Shown: positions 8,484 to 15,928 of the stretch, in pieces | How the letters are laid out: the number at the start of each line of letters is the position of its first letter | Position numbering within the stretch: position 1 is the first letter of the stretch | From: Gammaproteobacteria bacterium | GTDB taxonomy: Bacteria > Pseudomonadota > Gammaproteobacteria > Steroidobacterales > Woeseiaceae | NCBI GenBank assembly: GCA_029863305.1 | Contig: JAOTVR010000033.1 | Span: forward strand, 1-34,590 | Length of the DNA stretch: 34,590 nt | Direction: 5' to 3' | Notes under the pieces: model-generated | The model's database searches: none | What the model was told of the DNA's origin: nothing | Seen by the model: only the letters and a program-made list of their open reading frames with translations | Made by a program: the position numbers and the translations under genes

Positions 8484-8927
8484 ATGTCCCTGAAAGGCCA
8501 AATCACAGAAGACATGAAGTCCGCCATGAAGGCCGGCGAGAAAGACCGGCTCAAAGTGTTGCGGCTGATACTGGCTGCCATCAAACAGGTGGAGGTCGAC
8601 AAGCGCATCGAACTCGACGACCCGACCGTGCTGGCCGTGCTCGACAAGATGGTCAAACAACGGCGCGACTCGATCGAGCAGTTCCAAAAAGGCGGCCGCA
8701 ACGACCTGGCCGACATCGAACTGGCGGAAATTGCTGTTCTCGAGACGTATCTTCCCGAGCAACTCAGTGAGGCCGAGCTTGAGGCAATGATCGACGCGGC
8801 CATTCATTCGACCGGCGCCGAGAGCATCCGCGACATGGGCAAAGTCATGGGCCAAATCAAGTCTCAGGCAGCCGGCCGTGCGGATATGGGTGCCGTTGGC
8901 GCCAGGGTAAAGGCACGCCTGAGTTAG
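8484..8927 (+). CDS. GatB/YqeY domain-containing protein
   Basis: A 147-residue stand-alone YqeY-type protein. The family shares the tail domain of GatB, the subunit of the tRNA-dependent amidotransferase, so a tRNA-linked role is usually suggested, but the exact function is not established. Family signatures are KGQITEDMKSAMKAGEKDRL at the N-terminus, then LRLILAAIKQVEVD, then ETYLPEQLSEAELEAMID, and the C-terminal MGKVMGQIKSQAAGRADMG. ATG 8484 is preceded by GGAG with good spacing. It sits 43 bp after rpsU and 108 bp before dnaG, the usual slot in many gammaproteobacteria that lack the simpler E. coli layout. Confidence 0.93.
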   Translation: MSLKGQITEDMKSAMKAGEKDRLKVLRLILAAIKQVEVDKRIELDDPTVLAVLDKMVKQRRDSIEQFQKGGRNDLADIELAEIAVLETYLPEQLSEAELEAMIDAAIHSTGAESIRDMGKVMGQIKSQAAGRADMGAVGARVKARLS

Positions 8928-9035
8928 GCAGTGTGCTTGACTGGCGCTTTGTGCCGGAACGACTATGCTAGTCGCTAGTCGAAATAATAATAAATATGAA
9001 AGACCCGCAGCGTGCGAGCTGCCGTTAAATTCTAT

Positions 9036-10781
9036 ATGGCCGGACTGATTCCTCAGGATTTTATTGACGACTTGATCGCCCGCGCGGATGTCGTCGAGGT
9101 GATTGGCAAGCGCATTCAGCTCAAGAAAGCCGGGCGCGAATTCAAGGCCTGTTGCCCGTTTCATGATGAAAAGACACCGTCGTTTACCGTCAGCCCGGGC
9201 AAAGGTTTCTACCATTGCTTCGGCTGTGGCGCCCACGGCACGGCGGTTGGTTTTCTCATGGAGTACGAGCATATGAGCTTTGTCGAGGCCATCGAAAGCC
9301 TTGCAAGCCTCATGGGCGTCGACGTGCCCCGGGCCGAGAACGACCGACCAGCGCGCCGCTATGATGAATTGTTTTCATTGATGGCGGCCGTCGAACAACA
9401 CTGGCAGCGCTGCCTGCGTGATAACACGGCGGCAGTCGACTACGTCAAGCGGCGCGGCATTGACGGTGCCACAGCGAGTCGTTTCGGTCTCGGCTACGCG
9501 CCCGATAGCTGGAGCGATGTGCTCGACAAATTTGGCAAAACTGCCGAAGGAGCAGAACGACTGCTCGCGACCGGACTGGTCATACGCAAAGACAATGGCA
9601 AACATTACGACCGTTTTCGTGACCGCATCATGTTTCCGATTCGGGACACCCGCGGCCGCACGATCGGCTTCGGCGGTCGCGCGCTCGGCGATGGCGAGCC
9701 CAAGTACCTGAATTCGCCCGAAACCGTCCTGTTTCACAAGGGCCGGGAGCTATACGGATTGTACGAGGCACGGCAGGCATTGCGGCAGATCGATCAACTC
9801 GTTGTGGTGGAAGGTTATATGGATGTCATCGCCCTGGCGCGGCATGGCATAGGCTTTTCGATCGCAACGCTTGGCACTGCGACGACCGCAGACCACCTCA
9901 ATGTTCTGTTTCGCCTCACCGACAACGTAACATTCTGCTTCGACGGGGACCGGGCGGGCAAGGCCGCTGCATGGCGAGCCCTCGAAAACGCCTTGCCGCA
10001 GGTACGGGAAGGCCGGCAGATACGCTTCGTGTTCCTTCCTGACGGTCATGACCCCGACTCTTTCGTCAACGAGTACGGTTCCGATGCGTTCGTCACAGCC
10101 CTGACTGACGGCGTCGCCTTGTCGGATTTCCTGATAGGGGAGTTGGCGAGCCAGGTTGACATGACAACGGTTGACGGCAGGGCACGGCTCGCTGAACTCG
10201 CCAAGCCGTTGGTCCACAAAGTCCCGCAGGGTGTTTACCATGAGTTGCTCGTCGCAAGTCTTGCTGAGAGAGTCGGCCTGCCGCACGCGCGACTGGAGAA
10301 AATGCTCGGCCAGGCGCCGCAGAAAGGCAGTCGAATGACGGCCTCATCAAGATCGCCGACCCGCCAGCGCAGAGCCGCCATCAGCGCGGGCCGACCATCC
10401 GTAGTCCGCCGTGCGATCACACTGTTGCTGAACCACCCGAGCGCGGCCGGCAAGCTCGATATCGAGAAACTGGCTGGCGTGCGGCGCGCCGGCGTCGAGC
10501 TTCTGCATGACCTCATTGAAACCGTGCAGGAAGAACCCAATATCACGACAGCAGGTTTGCTGGAGCGTTGGCGCCACGACGACGACGGCCGCCACCTCGG
10601 CAAACTCGCCGCGATGGAGGTGCCGGAGGAGGACGATTTTGATCCGGCAGCAGAACTCGCGGCCTGCCTTGACCAGCTGGCGCTTGCGGGGCGCCGCGAG
10701 CGGATTGATTATTTGATTGAAAAACAGAGACTTAACTCACTGACGGACGATGAGAAGAGTGAACTCAGGCAATTGCATTAA
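9036..10781 (+). CDS. dnaG: DNA primase DnaG
   Basis: DnaG makes the short RNA primers for chromosomal replication and is recruited by the DnaB helicase. With ATG 9036 as start the product is 581 residues, the same as E. coli. The N-terminal zinc-binding domain has Cys40, His43, Cys61 and Cys64 (CPFH and CFGC). The catalytic Toprim domain shows VVVEGYMDVIALARHG with the metal-binding Glu, and FCFDGDRAGKAA with the DxD-like acidic pair. The C-terminal helicase-binding region is present and ends in SLTDDEKSELRQLH. An in-frame GTG at 9012 is a less likely start. No clear Shine-Dalgarno is seen for either. The 108 bp ahead contain a TTGACT and a TATGCT, but at 21 bp spacing, so I do not claim a promoter. 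Confidence 0.98.
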   Translation: MAGLIPQDFIDDLIARADVVEVIGKRIQLKKAGREFKACCPFHDEKTPSFTVSPGKGFYHCFGCGAHGTAVGFLMEYEHMSFVEAIESLASLMGVDVPRAENDRPARRYDELFSLMAAVEQHWQRCLRDNTAAVDYVKRRGIDGATASRFGLGYAPDSWSDVLDKFGKTAEGAERLLATGLVIRKDNGKHYDRFRDRIMFPIRDTRGRTIGFGGRALGDGEPKYLNSPETVLFHKGRELYGLYEARQALRQIDQLVVVEGYMDVIALARHGIGFSIATLGTATTADHLNVLFRLTDNVTFCFDGDRAGKAAAWRALENALPQVREGRQIRFVFLPDGHDPDSFVNEYGSDAFVTALTDGVALSDFLIGELASQVDMTTVDGRARLAELAKPLVHKVPQGVYHELLVASLAERVGLPHARLEKMLGQAPQKGSRMTASSRSPTRQRRAAISAGRPSVVRRAITLLLNHPSAAGKLDIEKLAGVRRAGVELLHDLIETVQEEPNITTAGLLERWRHDDDGRHLGKLAAMEVPEEDDFDPAAELAACLDQLALAGRRERIDYLIEKQRLNSLTDDEKSELRQLH

Positions 10782-10870
10782 ATGCGTCGAATGTCGGGAA
10801 TTTCTGGCTTGCTCTCTGTCAAAATAGTACACTTGGTCGTTTGCATTTTTAACTTGGAGGTCGTTCTGTC

Positions 10871-12688
10871 TTGAGCGAGAAACGTGCAGTGATTGGCGGC
10901 AATAAACAAGCCCAACAGCTGAAAGATCTGATTGCCCGAGGCAAGGAGCAGGGATTCCTGACCTATGCCGAGGTCAATGATCACTTACCGAACGACATTG
11001 TCGACCCGGAGCAGATCGAAGATATCGTCAACATGATTAATGACATGGGCATCACGGTGCATGAGAAAGCGCCCGACGCCGAGTCCATTCTGTTGTCCGA
11101 TGCGGCTGTGTCGAACGATGACGATGCCGCGGAGGAAGCCGAAGCGGCACTCGCCAGCGTCGATGCCGAATTTGGTCGTACGACGGACCCGGTGCGCATG
11201 TACATGCGCGAGATGGGCACAGTCGAGCTGTTGACGCGACAGGGTGAGATCGAAATCGCCAAGCGCATCGAAGATGGCCTCAACCAGGTCAAGTACCACA
11301 TGGCGCATTTCCCGCCGACCGTCACGCGCCTGCTCATGGTGGCCGATGCGGTTGCTGTTGAGGAAACACGTATGCAGGATTTCGTTGTCGGCTTTATCGA
11401 CCCCAACGAGCCAGACGAGATCAAGCCACCTGCACCGAAATCAGATGACGACGATGATGAAGTCGTAGATACGGGACCTGACCCTGAAGAGGTCAAAGCG
11501 CGCGTCAAAGTTATCCGCCGGCTGCACAATCGTGCCATGACCAATATGGAGAAGTACGGTTATAAAGACAAAAGGACCGTCAAGGTGCAGGCTGAAATCG
11601 CCGATCAGTTAATGGAAATCAAGCTTGCGCCGAAGCTGTTTGACCTGCTCGTGCGAAATTTGCGTGGCATCGTAGCTGTCATCCGCAGTCAGGAACGGCT
11701 GATCATGCAAATTTGTGTCCGCGACGCCGGTATGCCGCGCAAGGACTTCCTGTCGAGCTTCCCGAAGAGCGAGACCGATATTGCCTGGGTCGAGAAGCAC
11801 ATTCGCGCCAAGCGCAAGCACTCTTCCACACTCGCGAAGCTCAAAGATGACATCCTGCGTGCACAGCGCAAGCTCATCGGTGTAGAAGAAGCGACCTATC
11901 TGAAGATTGCGGAAATCAAGGAGATCAACCGACAGATGTCGATCGGCGAGGCAAAAGCCCGCCGCGCGAAAAAGGAAATGGTTGAAGCAAATCTGCGACT
12001 GGTGATCTCGATTGCGAAGAAATACACAAACCGTGGTCTGCAATTCCTCGATCTCATTCAGGAAGGCAATATCGGTCTGATGAAGGCCGTCGACAAATTC
12101 GAATACCGCCGTGGCTACAAGTTCTCGACCTATGCAACCTGGTGGATTCGGCAGGCGATCACGCGATCTATTGCCGACCAGGCGCGCACCATTCGTATTC
12201 CGGTGCATATGATCGAGACAATCAACAAGCTGAATCGTATCTCGCGACAGATGTTGCAGGAGATGGGTCGCGAGCCGCTGCCCGACGAGCTGGCTGAGCG
12301 CATGGAAATGCCTGAAGACAAAGTCCGCAAGGTCCTGAAGATTGCGAAGGAGCCGATTTCGATGGAAACACCGATCGGCGACGACGAAGATTCACACCTC
12401 GGGGACTTCATCGAAGACCAGACGGTGCATTCACCGGTCGACTCGGCAACCTCATCGGGGCTTAAGGAGACGACGCACAACGTGCTTGCGGGGCTGACAC
12501 CGCGCGAAGCCAAGGTCTTGCGGATGCGCTTTGGCATCGACATGAACACCGACCACACGCTGGAAGAGGTCGGCAAACAATTTGATGTCACACGCGAACG
12601 TATTCGCCAGATCGAGGCCAAAGCACTTCGCAAGCTGCGACATCCGACCCGCTCGGATCAGCTGCGCAGTTTCCTGATCGAAGACTAG
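10871..12688 (+). CDS. rpoD: RNA polymerase sigma-70 factor RpoD
   Basis: The primary, housekeeping sigma factor. The 605-residue product begins at TTG 10871, with GGAGG about ten bases upstream; a non-ATG start is plausible because SEKRAVIG leads straight into region 1.1 ([13 protein letters not shown]). Region 1.2 is seen in [12 protein letters not shown], followed by a long acidic non-conserved region (residues about 130-360). Region 2 follows, with [20 protein letters not shown], then [16 protein letters not shown] (-10 binding and melting), then region 3. Region 4.2, the -35-binding helix [17 protein letters not shown], lies at about residues 572-590. It is the last protein gene of the rpsU operon, 89 bp after dnaG, and is followed by a strong terminator. 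Confidence 0.98.
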   Translation: MSEKRAVIGGNKQAQQLKDLIARGKEQGFLTYAEVNDHLPNDIVDPEQIEDIVNMINDMGITVHEKAPDAESILLSDAAVSNDDDAAEEAEAALASVDAEFGRTTDPVRMYMREMGTVELLTRQGEIEIAKRIEDGLNQVKYHMAHFPPTVTRLLMVADAVAVEETRMQDFVVGFIDPNEPDEIKPPAPKSDDDDDEVVDTGPDPEEVKARVKVIRRLHNRAMTNMEKYGYKDKRTVKVQAEIADQLMEIKLAPKLFDLLVRNLRGIVAVIRSQERLIMQICVRDAGMPRKDFLSSFPKSETDIAWVEKHIRAKRKHSSTLAKLKDDILRAQRKLIGVEEATYLKIAEIKEINRQMSIGEAKARRAKKEMVEANLRLVISIAKKYTNRGLQFLDLIQEGNIGLMKAVDKFEYRRGYKFSTYATWWIRQAITRSIADQARTIRIPVHMIETINKLNRISRQMLQEMGREPLPDELAERMEMPEDKVRKVLKIAKEPISMETPIGDDEDSHLGDFIEDQTVHSPVDSATSSGLKETTHNVLAGLTPREAKVLRMRFGIDMNTDHTLEEVGKQFDVTRERIRQIEAKALRKLRHPTRSDQLRSFLIED

Positions 12689-12720
12689 GTTCGGGGGCCG
12701 GCTCCAGCGGGCAACTGACA

Positions 12721-12750
12721 AATAAGCCGGGCAATGCCCGGCTTATTTTG
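12721..12750 (+). terminator. Intrinsic terminator after rpoD
   Basis: A perfect inverted repeat, AATAAGCCGGG (12721-12731) and CCCGGCTTATT (12737-12747), with a five-base loop and a T-containing tail. It lies 32 bp after the rpoD stop and separates the operon from the tRNA gene. The A/T flanks of the stem would also work on the opposite strand, so it may be bidirectional. Confidence 0.9.
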
Positions 12751-12789
12751 TATCCGGTTCTTACGTGGCCCGGACGATGATGAATCTGC

Positions 12790-12795
12790 TAGAAT
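12790..12795 (+). promoter_or_regulatory. Candidate -10 element for the tRNA gene
   Basis: TAGAAT (five of six matches to TATAAT) is followed by a C/G-rich discriminator (tccgctcccc), as is usual for stable-RNA promoters, 16 bases before the tRNA. The -35 is weak (possible TGGCCC at 12766-12771, spacer 18). Tentative. Confidence 0.4.
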
Positions 12796-12811
12796 TCCGC
12801 TCCCCCTTTTT

Positions 12812-12888
<77 letters not shown>

Positions 12889-13049
12889 CTTTCTTCATGC
12901 GGGTATTTGCAGGTCCGAGACTTTGAATTGTCCGCACTTGGGTTCCGTAATATGTCCGAACCAAGCCAGTCACTCGAATCAATGGATTACGTGACGGCCG
13001 TCGGGCTGACCTGTGTCCAGGCGGCCAAGCCCTCACCGCCGACGAGTCC
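12889..13049. other. Non-coding stretch between the tRNA and a transposase remnant
   Basis: About 160 bp with no convincing gene, no clear terminator for the tRNA and no direct repeat of the tRNA 3' end that I can see. Minus-strand frames here are continuations of the decayed transposase and carry none of the residues expected after its RWFCGLS motif. Probably insertion-related debris. Confidence 0.4.
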
Positions 13050-13273
13050 TTCAGCAAAGCCTCGCTCAAGCCACAGAACCAGCGATACGCCAGGTTCAGT
13101 TGCATTTTCTCGCAAAGGCGCCGCTGCGAACGAATACCGTAGCGATCGCCGATAATCAGCATACGCATCAGCAGTTCCGGGTCGATCGAGGGCCGGTCCG
13201 CATGACCGCCGGTTTCCGGCCTGTTCTGCAGACTGGTGGCCAAGTGTCGCATTGTTTGGTTTAATATGACCAT
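13050..13273 (-). mobile_element. Remnant of an IS1182/IS5-like transposase, N-terminal domain only
   Basis: The minus strand encodes HADRPSIDPELLMRML, then IGDRYGIRSQRRLCEKMQ, then LNLAYRWFCGLS. This is the N-terminal transposase domain (DUF772 type) found in IS1182/IS5-like elements. After CGLS the frame no longer matches: the expected PDHS(T/A)FS segment and the whole DDE catalytic region are absent in all three minus frames. The conventional N-terminal dozen or so residues are also altered. It is therefore a pseudogene fragment without activity. It lies between the tRNA-Ile2 gene and the secreted-protein/protease pair, and it partly overlaps the region just upstream of that pair's ribosome-binding site. 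Confidence 0.75.
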
Positions 13274-13316
13274 ATTCGTTTCGGGCTTGATGTGTACTGG
13301 CCGTTCCGGAGGGACT

Positions 13317-14270
13317 ATGAACACACAACTGCATAGACGAGCTACGAAGACGCCGGCAACCATTCGCAGAGCCGCGTTTCGAGGACCAACAACAAAACTG
13401 TGTGACATAGCCACTGCACCCAGGTTGAGACGATTGACGGCGACTGTCTTTGCCGCAGCGCTTCTCACAGTTCTCACCGATGCGGAGACCGCTGCCGCTG
13501 AGCTCGTGATTACGGTACCGGCTGAAGAACAAAAATCTCTCATTGAACGCAACGAACTGCAGTACGAAGAGTACAAGTGGCATTCGAAATCGGGCCGCAT
13601 TCGCATAGCGAAAATCGACGCCGGCATTCTCCAGAAGTCAGGAGCGAACGTCACGTTCACGCCATTCTCCAACGGTCCGTCGATCCCGCTCGCAAGTCGC
13701 GGCCTGAAGGGGTCCCGCTGGACCGGGGAGCGTACCACGGGACGGATCCCTGAGCAGGCCATCAACGATGCCACGGCGAATGTCCCGCAGCTGAGTAAAA
13801 CGATCGACCGTGTATTCAACAAAGTTGAACTGAACGTCGAGTCGGTCATCAAGGACCCGCAGAGCGGTGAGTACGTGGCTCTGCCGGCAAACTACGAAAG
13901 GCTGGCGCCAGGTCAATCGCCGGGGGATCGTTTCGGTGACGCGCCCGTGATCCCGGCCGACGCGGACATCATCTACAGGGTGTATGGCTCGATTGCACAA
14001 GACCCGTCCCGCGCCGCTGCGAATGGGGCCGCAAGGCGCGAGTTCTCGATCAAGCCGCTATACAATGATCCGGGATACGTCCTCATCTATGAGTGGGACA
14101 GTTCGAAAGATCACCACTTGCTGGAACCGCCCGCCGATCCGGAGGCATTTGAAGCATCGCCTCTTGGGCAAGAGTACATGCGTTTGCGTGAGGAAAAGGC
14201 GGCGCATATGCAGCGCGTTGAAGAGCGGATCGCTGCGCGCAAGAAGGCGCAGAAAGGAGAGCCGCAGTGA
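13317..14270 (+). CDS. Secreted protein of unknown family, coupled to a metalloprotease
   Basis: I do not recognise this family. The start is ATG 13317, with an excellent GGAGGG three bases upstream; a longer frame from 13236 runs into the transposase remnant and is rejected. The product is 317 residues. It has an unusually long, basic N-terminus (about 40 residues rich in Arg/Thr), then a hydrophobic stretch LTATVFAAALLTVL and a likely signal cleavage after AETAAA. The mature part is soluble-looking with mixed alpha/beta character and ends in a charged helix (EEKAAHMQRVEERIAARKK). No catalytic motif is evident. The stop overlaps the protease start by 4 bp (GTGA), so the two are translated together. 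The protein could be a chaperone, inhibitor or partner of the protease, but that rests on context alone. Confidence 0.7.
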   Translation: MNTQLHRRATKTPATIRRAAFRGPTTKLCDIATAPRLRRLTATVFAAALLTVLTDAETAAAELVITVPAEEQKSLIERNELQYEEYKWHSKSGRIRIAKIDAGILQKSGANVTFTPFSNGPSIPLASRGLKGSRWTGERTTGRIPEQAINDATANVPQLSKTIDRVFNKVELNVESVIKDPQSGEYVALPANYERLAPGQSPGDRFGDAPVIPADADIIYRVYGSIAQDPSRAAANGAARREFSIKPLYNDPGYVLIYEWDSSKDHHLLEPPADPEAFEASPLGQEYMRLREEKAAHMQRVEERIAARKKAQKGEPQ

Positions 14271-15484
14271 GCCTCAGACTCGCAAGTGTGCTTTTCATGG
14301 CTCTTTTCGCGCTGAACGCTCATGCGCTCGATAACCGTATAAAGGTCCTGGCCGTGATGGCGCCAAATGCCGTCAACGACGCTAACCTGAGCGTGCAACT
14401 GAATCAGCTTGAAACAGTCTGGAACGGCAGCTCCATACCGACTGTCACGGTCTTGTCCCTGGTCAACCAGCGGGACGGCGCCGGGAATCCGATCAAGCCG
14501 CAACTGAGTGGACCACCGCTTGTAACCACGAATTTCAAAGATACACACACGGCACTGCTGAGCGGGGCCTACAACCTCGGCGCCCTGCGAAACTCGTTTC
14601 AGGCCGATCTGCTGGTGGTGTTCGTACCAGGTACCGCGTTGTCGGGCGTCTGCGGGTATGCACCGCAAGACAACTGGACCGATGGGGGCACTACGCCAGG
14701 GGCATATATCCCGGCTGTCAGCGGTTCTACGGTCGGGCTGGACCTGCGCGGTTCAGATAAATTCTTTCTCGCCATACTTTCGACGAGTCCCGCATGCACC
14801 CAGATTCAATCCAATAACAACAATACGAATAACGTCGCGCACGAAATCGGCCACCTGTTCGGGGCAGGGCACGACACGGCACAAACGCCGGCGCCCTTTC
14901 CCGCAGCCTCTCCACCCGGCTATTACTTGTTCACCGACAGCCATGCGATGGTTCAGTCCATCAGCATTTTTGGCTTCACGCTTGTCCTTAAATCGGCAAT
15001 CGCTCGGCCAGACCTGCTGATTCAGGATTGCATCTCCAGTCCTGCAGGAAACTGTATTGCTTCCTCGGTGTACAGTCGCGACGGGGGATTCGGCAATGGC
15101 AGTCACGACAACGTTAAGGCTCTGGCGTTCACTGCCAATTCGATCGCGAATTACCGACCCATCCCGGCGAACTGCAATCTCTCCAAGCCCACGAACGTAT
15201 TCGGCTTCGTAACGCACGTTTGCTTTTTCAACACCGGGCTGACCCGGCACCAGGTGTTCTGGGACGACGCGTGCCCGGACGCGAGCGATTACTACGAAGT
15301 ACAACGCTCGTTGGTTTCGGCCTTCGGTCCGTATGCGTTCGGCTGGACAACCACCACGCAAAACACGCCAATCTACAACAATATCGACGGCTGGGTGAGA
15401 ATAAGGGCGTGCAATAACTCGAGCGGCTGCAGCTCGCCTTCGGACAGTGTTTACTTCGCCCCGGCGCTTTGCATTTTCTTGTAA
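14267..15484 (+). CDS. Secreted metzincin-type zinc metalloprotease (reprolysin-like)
   Basis: A 405-residue extracellular zinc protease. It begins with GTG 14267, overlapping the previous stop, and has a clean signal peptide (SVLFMALFALNAHA, cut after AHA). The catalytic motif is HEIGHLFGAGHD, the extended metzincin HExxHxxGxxHD with three zinc-binding histidines and the general-base Glu. The following part ends with GSHDNVKALAFTANSIANYR, which resembles the end of bacterial reprolysin-like (M12-type) catalytic domains. The Met-turn is not textbook; HAMVQS is the candidate. After residue about 300 comes a Cys-containing C-terminal domain (FWDDACPDASDYYEVQRS, then VRIRACNNSSGCSSPSDSV) with a fibronectin-III-like look. 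It should cleave proteins outside the cell. A terminator follows. The flanking IS fragments suggest acquisition by transfer. Confidence 0.85.
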   Translation: MSLRLASVLFMALFALNAHALDNRIKVLAVMAPNAVNDANLSVQLNQLETVWNGSSIPTVTVLSLVNQRDGAGNPIKPQLSGPPLVTTNFKDTHTALLSGAYNLGALRNSFQADLLVVFVPGTALSGVCGYAPQDNWTDGGTTPGAYIPAVSGSTVGLDLRGSDKFFLAILSTSPACTQIQSNNNNTNNVAHEIGHLFGAGHDTAQTPAPFPAASPPGYYLFTDSHAMVQSISIFGFTLVLKSAIARPDLLIQDCISSPAGNCIASSVYSRDGGFGNGSHDNVKALAFTANSIANYRPIPANCNLSKPTNVFGFVTHVCFFNTGLTRHQVFWDDACPDASDYYEVQRSLVSAFGPYAFGWTTTTQNTPIYNNIDGWVRIRACNNSSGCSSPSDSVYFAPALCIFL

Positions 15485-15531
15485 GACTATCGCGGCGAAT
15501 TAACGAACATATACTCGCAATCCACATACAG

Positions 15532-15558
15532 GGGCGAAACCTGCGTTTCGCCCTTTTT
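15532..15558 (+). terminator. Intrinsic terminator after the metalloprotease gene
   Basis: GGGCGAAAC (15532-15540) and GTTTCGCCC (15545-15553) form a perfect nine-pair stem with a four-base loop, followed by TTTTT. It lies 47 bp after the protease stop and closes the two-gene unit. Confidence 0.88.
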
Positions 15559-15699
15559 GTTGTCAGGTAGCTTTCAGCCGGCCGCAGTTACATTTCGAAA
15601 ATAAAAGGTAACTAGACGCGCAACACGCCGGCACTTTGATACCGCGCACTTCGATTTGATGGGGCGCCTGGAAAAGCCGATGAAAAGTCGCGCTTGCTG
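15559..15699. other. Intergenic stretch without recognisable gene
   Basis: No start codon with ribosome site and no motif is visible. Minus-strand frames here would continue the transposase fragment to its right but no longer match the family, so this is probably decayed element sequence. Confidence 0.35.
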
Positions 15700-15812
15700 A
15701 AGCGACACTTGAACTTGCGGCCATCAATCGCGGCAAAGGCGTCCGTGAACAGCCCCGGCCTGCGCGACAGCATCACGAACTCGCGGCAGACCAGCCGAAG
15801 CGAATGGTTCAA
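15700..15812 (-). mobile_element. Remnant of an IS1182-like transposase, central part
   Basis: The minus strand encodes LVCREFVMLSRRPGLF followed by TDAFAAIDGRKFKC. This matches the region of IS1182-like transposases around the first catalytic aspartate (typical pattern REFV-x-L-C-R-x-L-x-LF then VAIDGSKFKAVN). The Asp is kept, but the sequence degenerates straight after KFKC, and neither the N-terminal domain nor the rest of the DDE region is nearby. It is a short pseudogene fragment. Its orientation is the same as the left fragment, but the order (N-terminal part left, central part right, both minus) cannot come from one intact copy split by an insertion. Confidence 0.6.
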
Positions 15813-15905
15813 ATTCCCGGACCCACTGAAGCCCGTTCCCGGGTCCGATTTCGGTCTGCTTTTTCCTAAAGAATCACCGCATTACGCCGATACGGAACAG
15901 GTGTA

Positions 15906-15928
15906 GTCGGGATTTGCGGATTCCCGAC
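15906..15928 (+). promoter_or_regulatory. Inverted repeat over the putative kinase start codon
   Basis: GTCGGGA (15906-15912) and TCCCGAC (15922-15928) form a seven-pair stem with a nine-base loop that contains the TTG proposed as the kinase start. It could be an operator, could control translation, or could be a hint that the true start is downstream (TTG 15962). Confidence 0.35.

Noticed and set aside
8937..8969. Internal promoter before dnaG (TTGACT and TATGCT)
   Set aside because: Spacer of 21 bases is too long for a normal sigma-70 promoter.
15694..15906. Short plus-strand frame of about 70 codons before the kinase gene
   Set aside because: It lies antisense to the transposase fragment, has no ribosome site and no family features.
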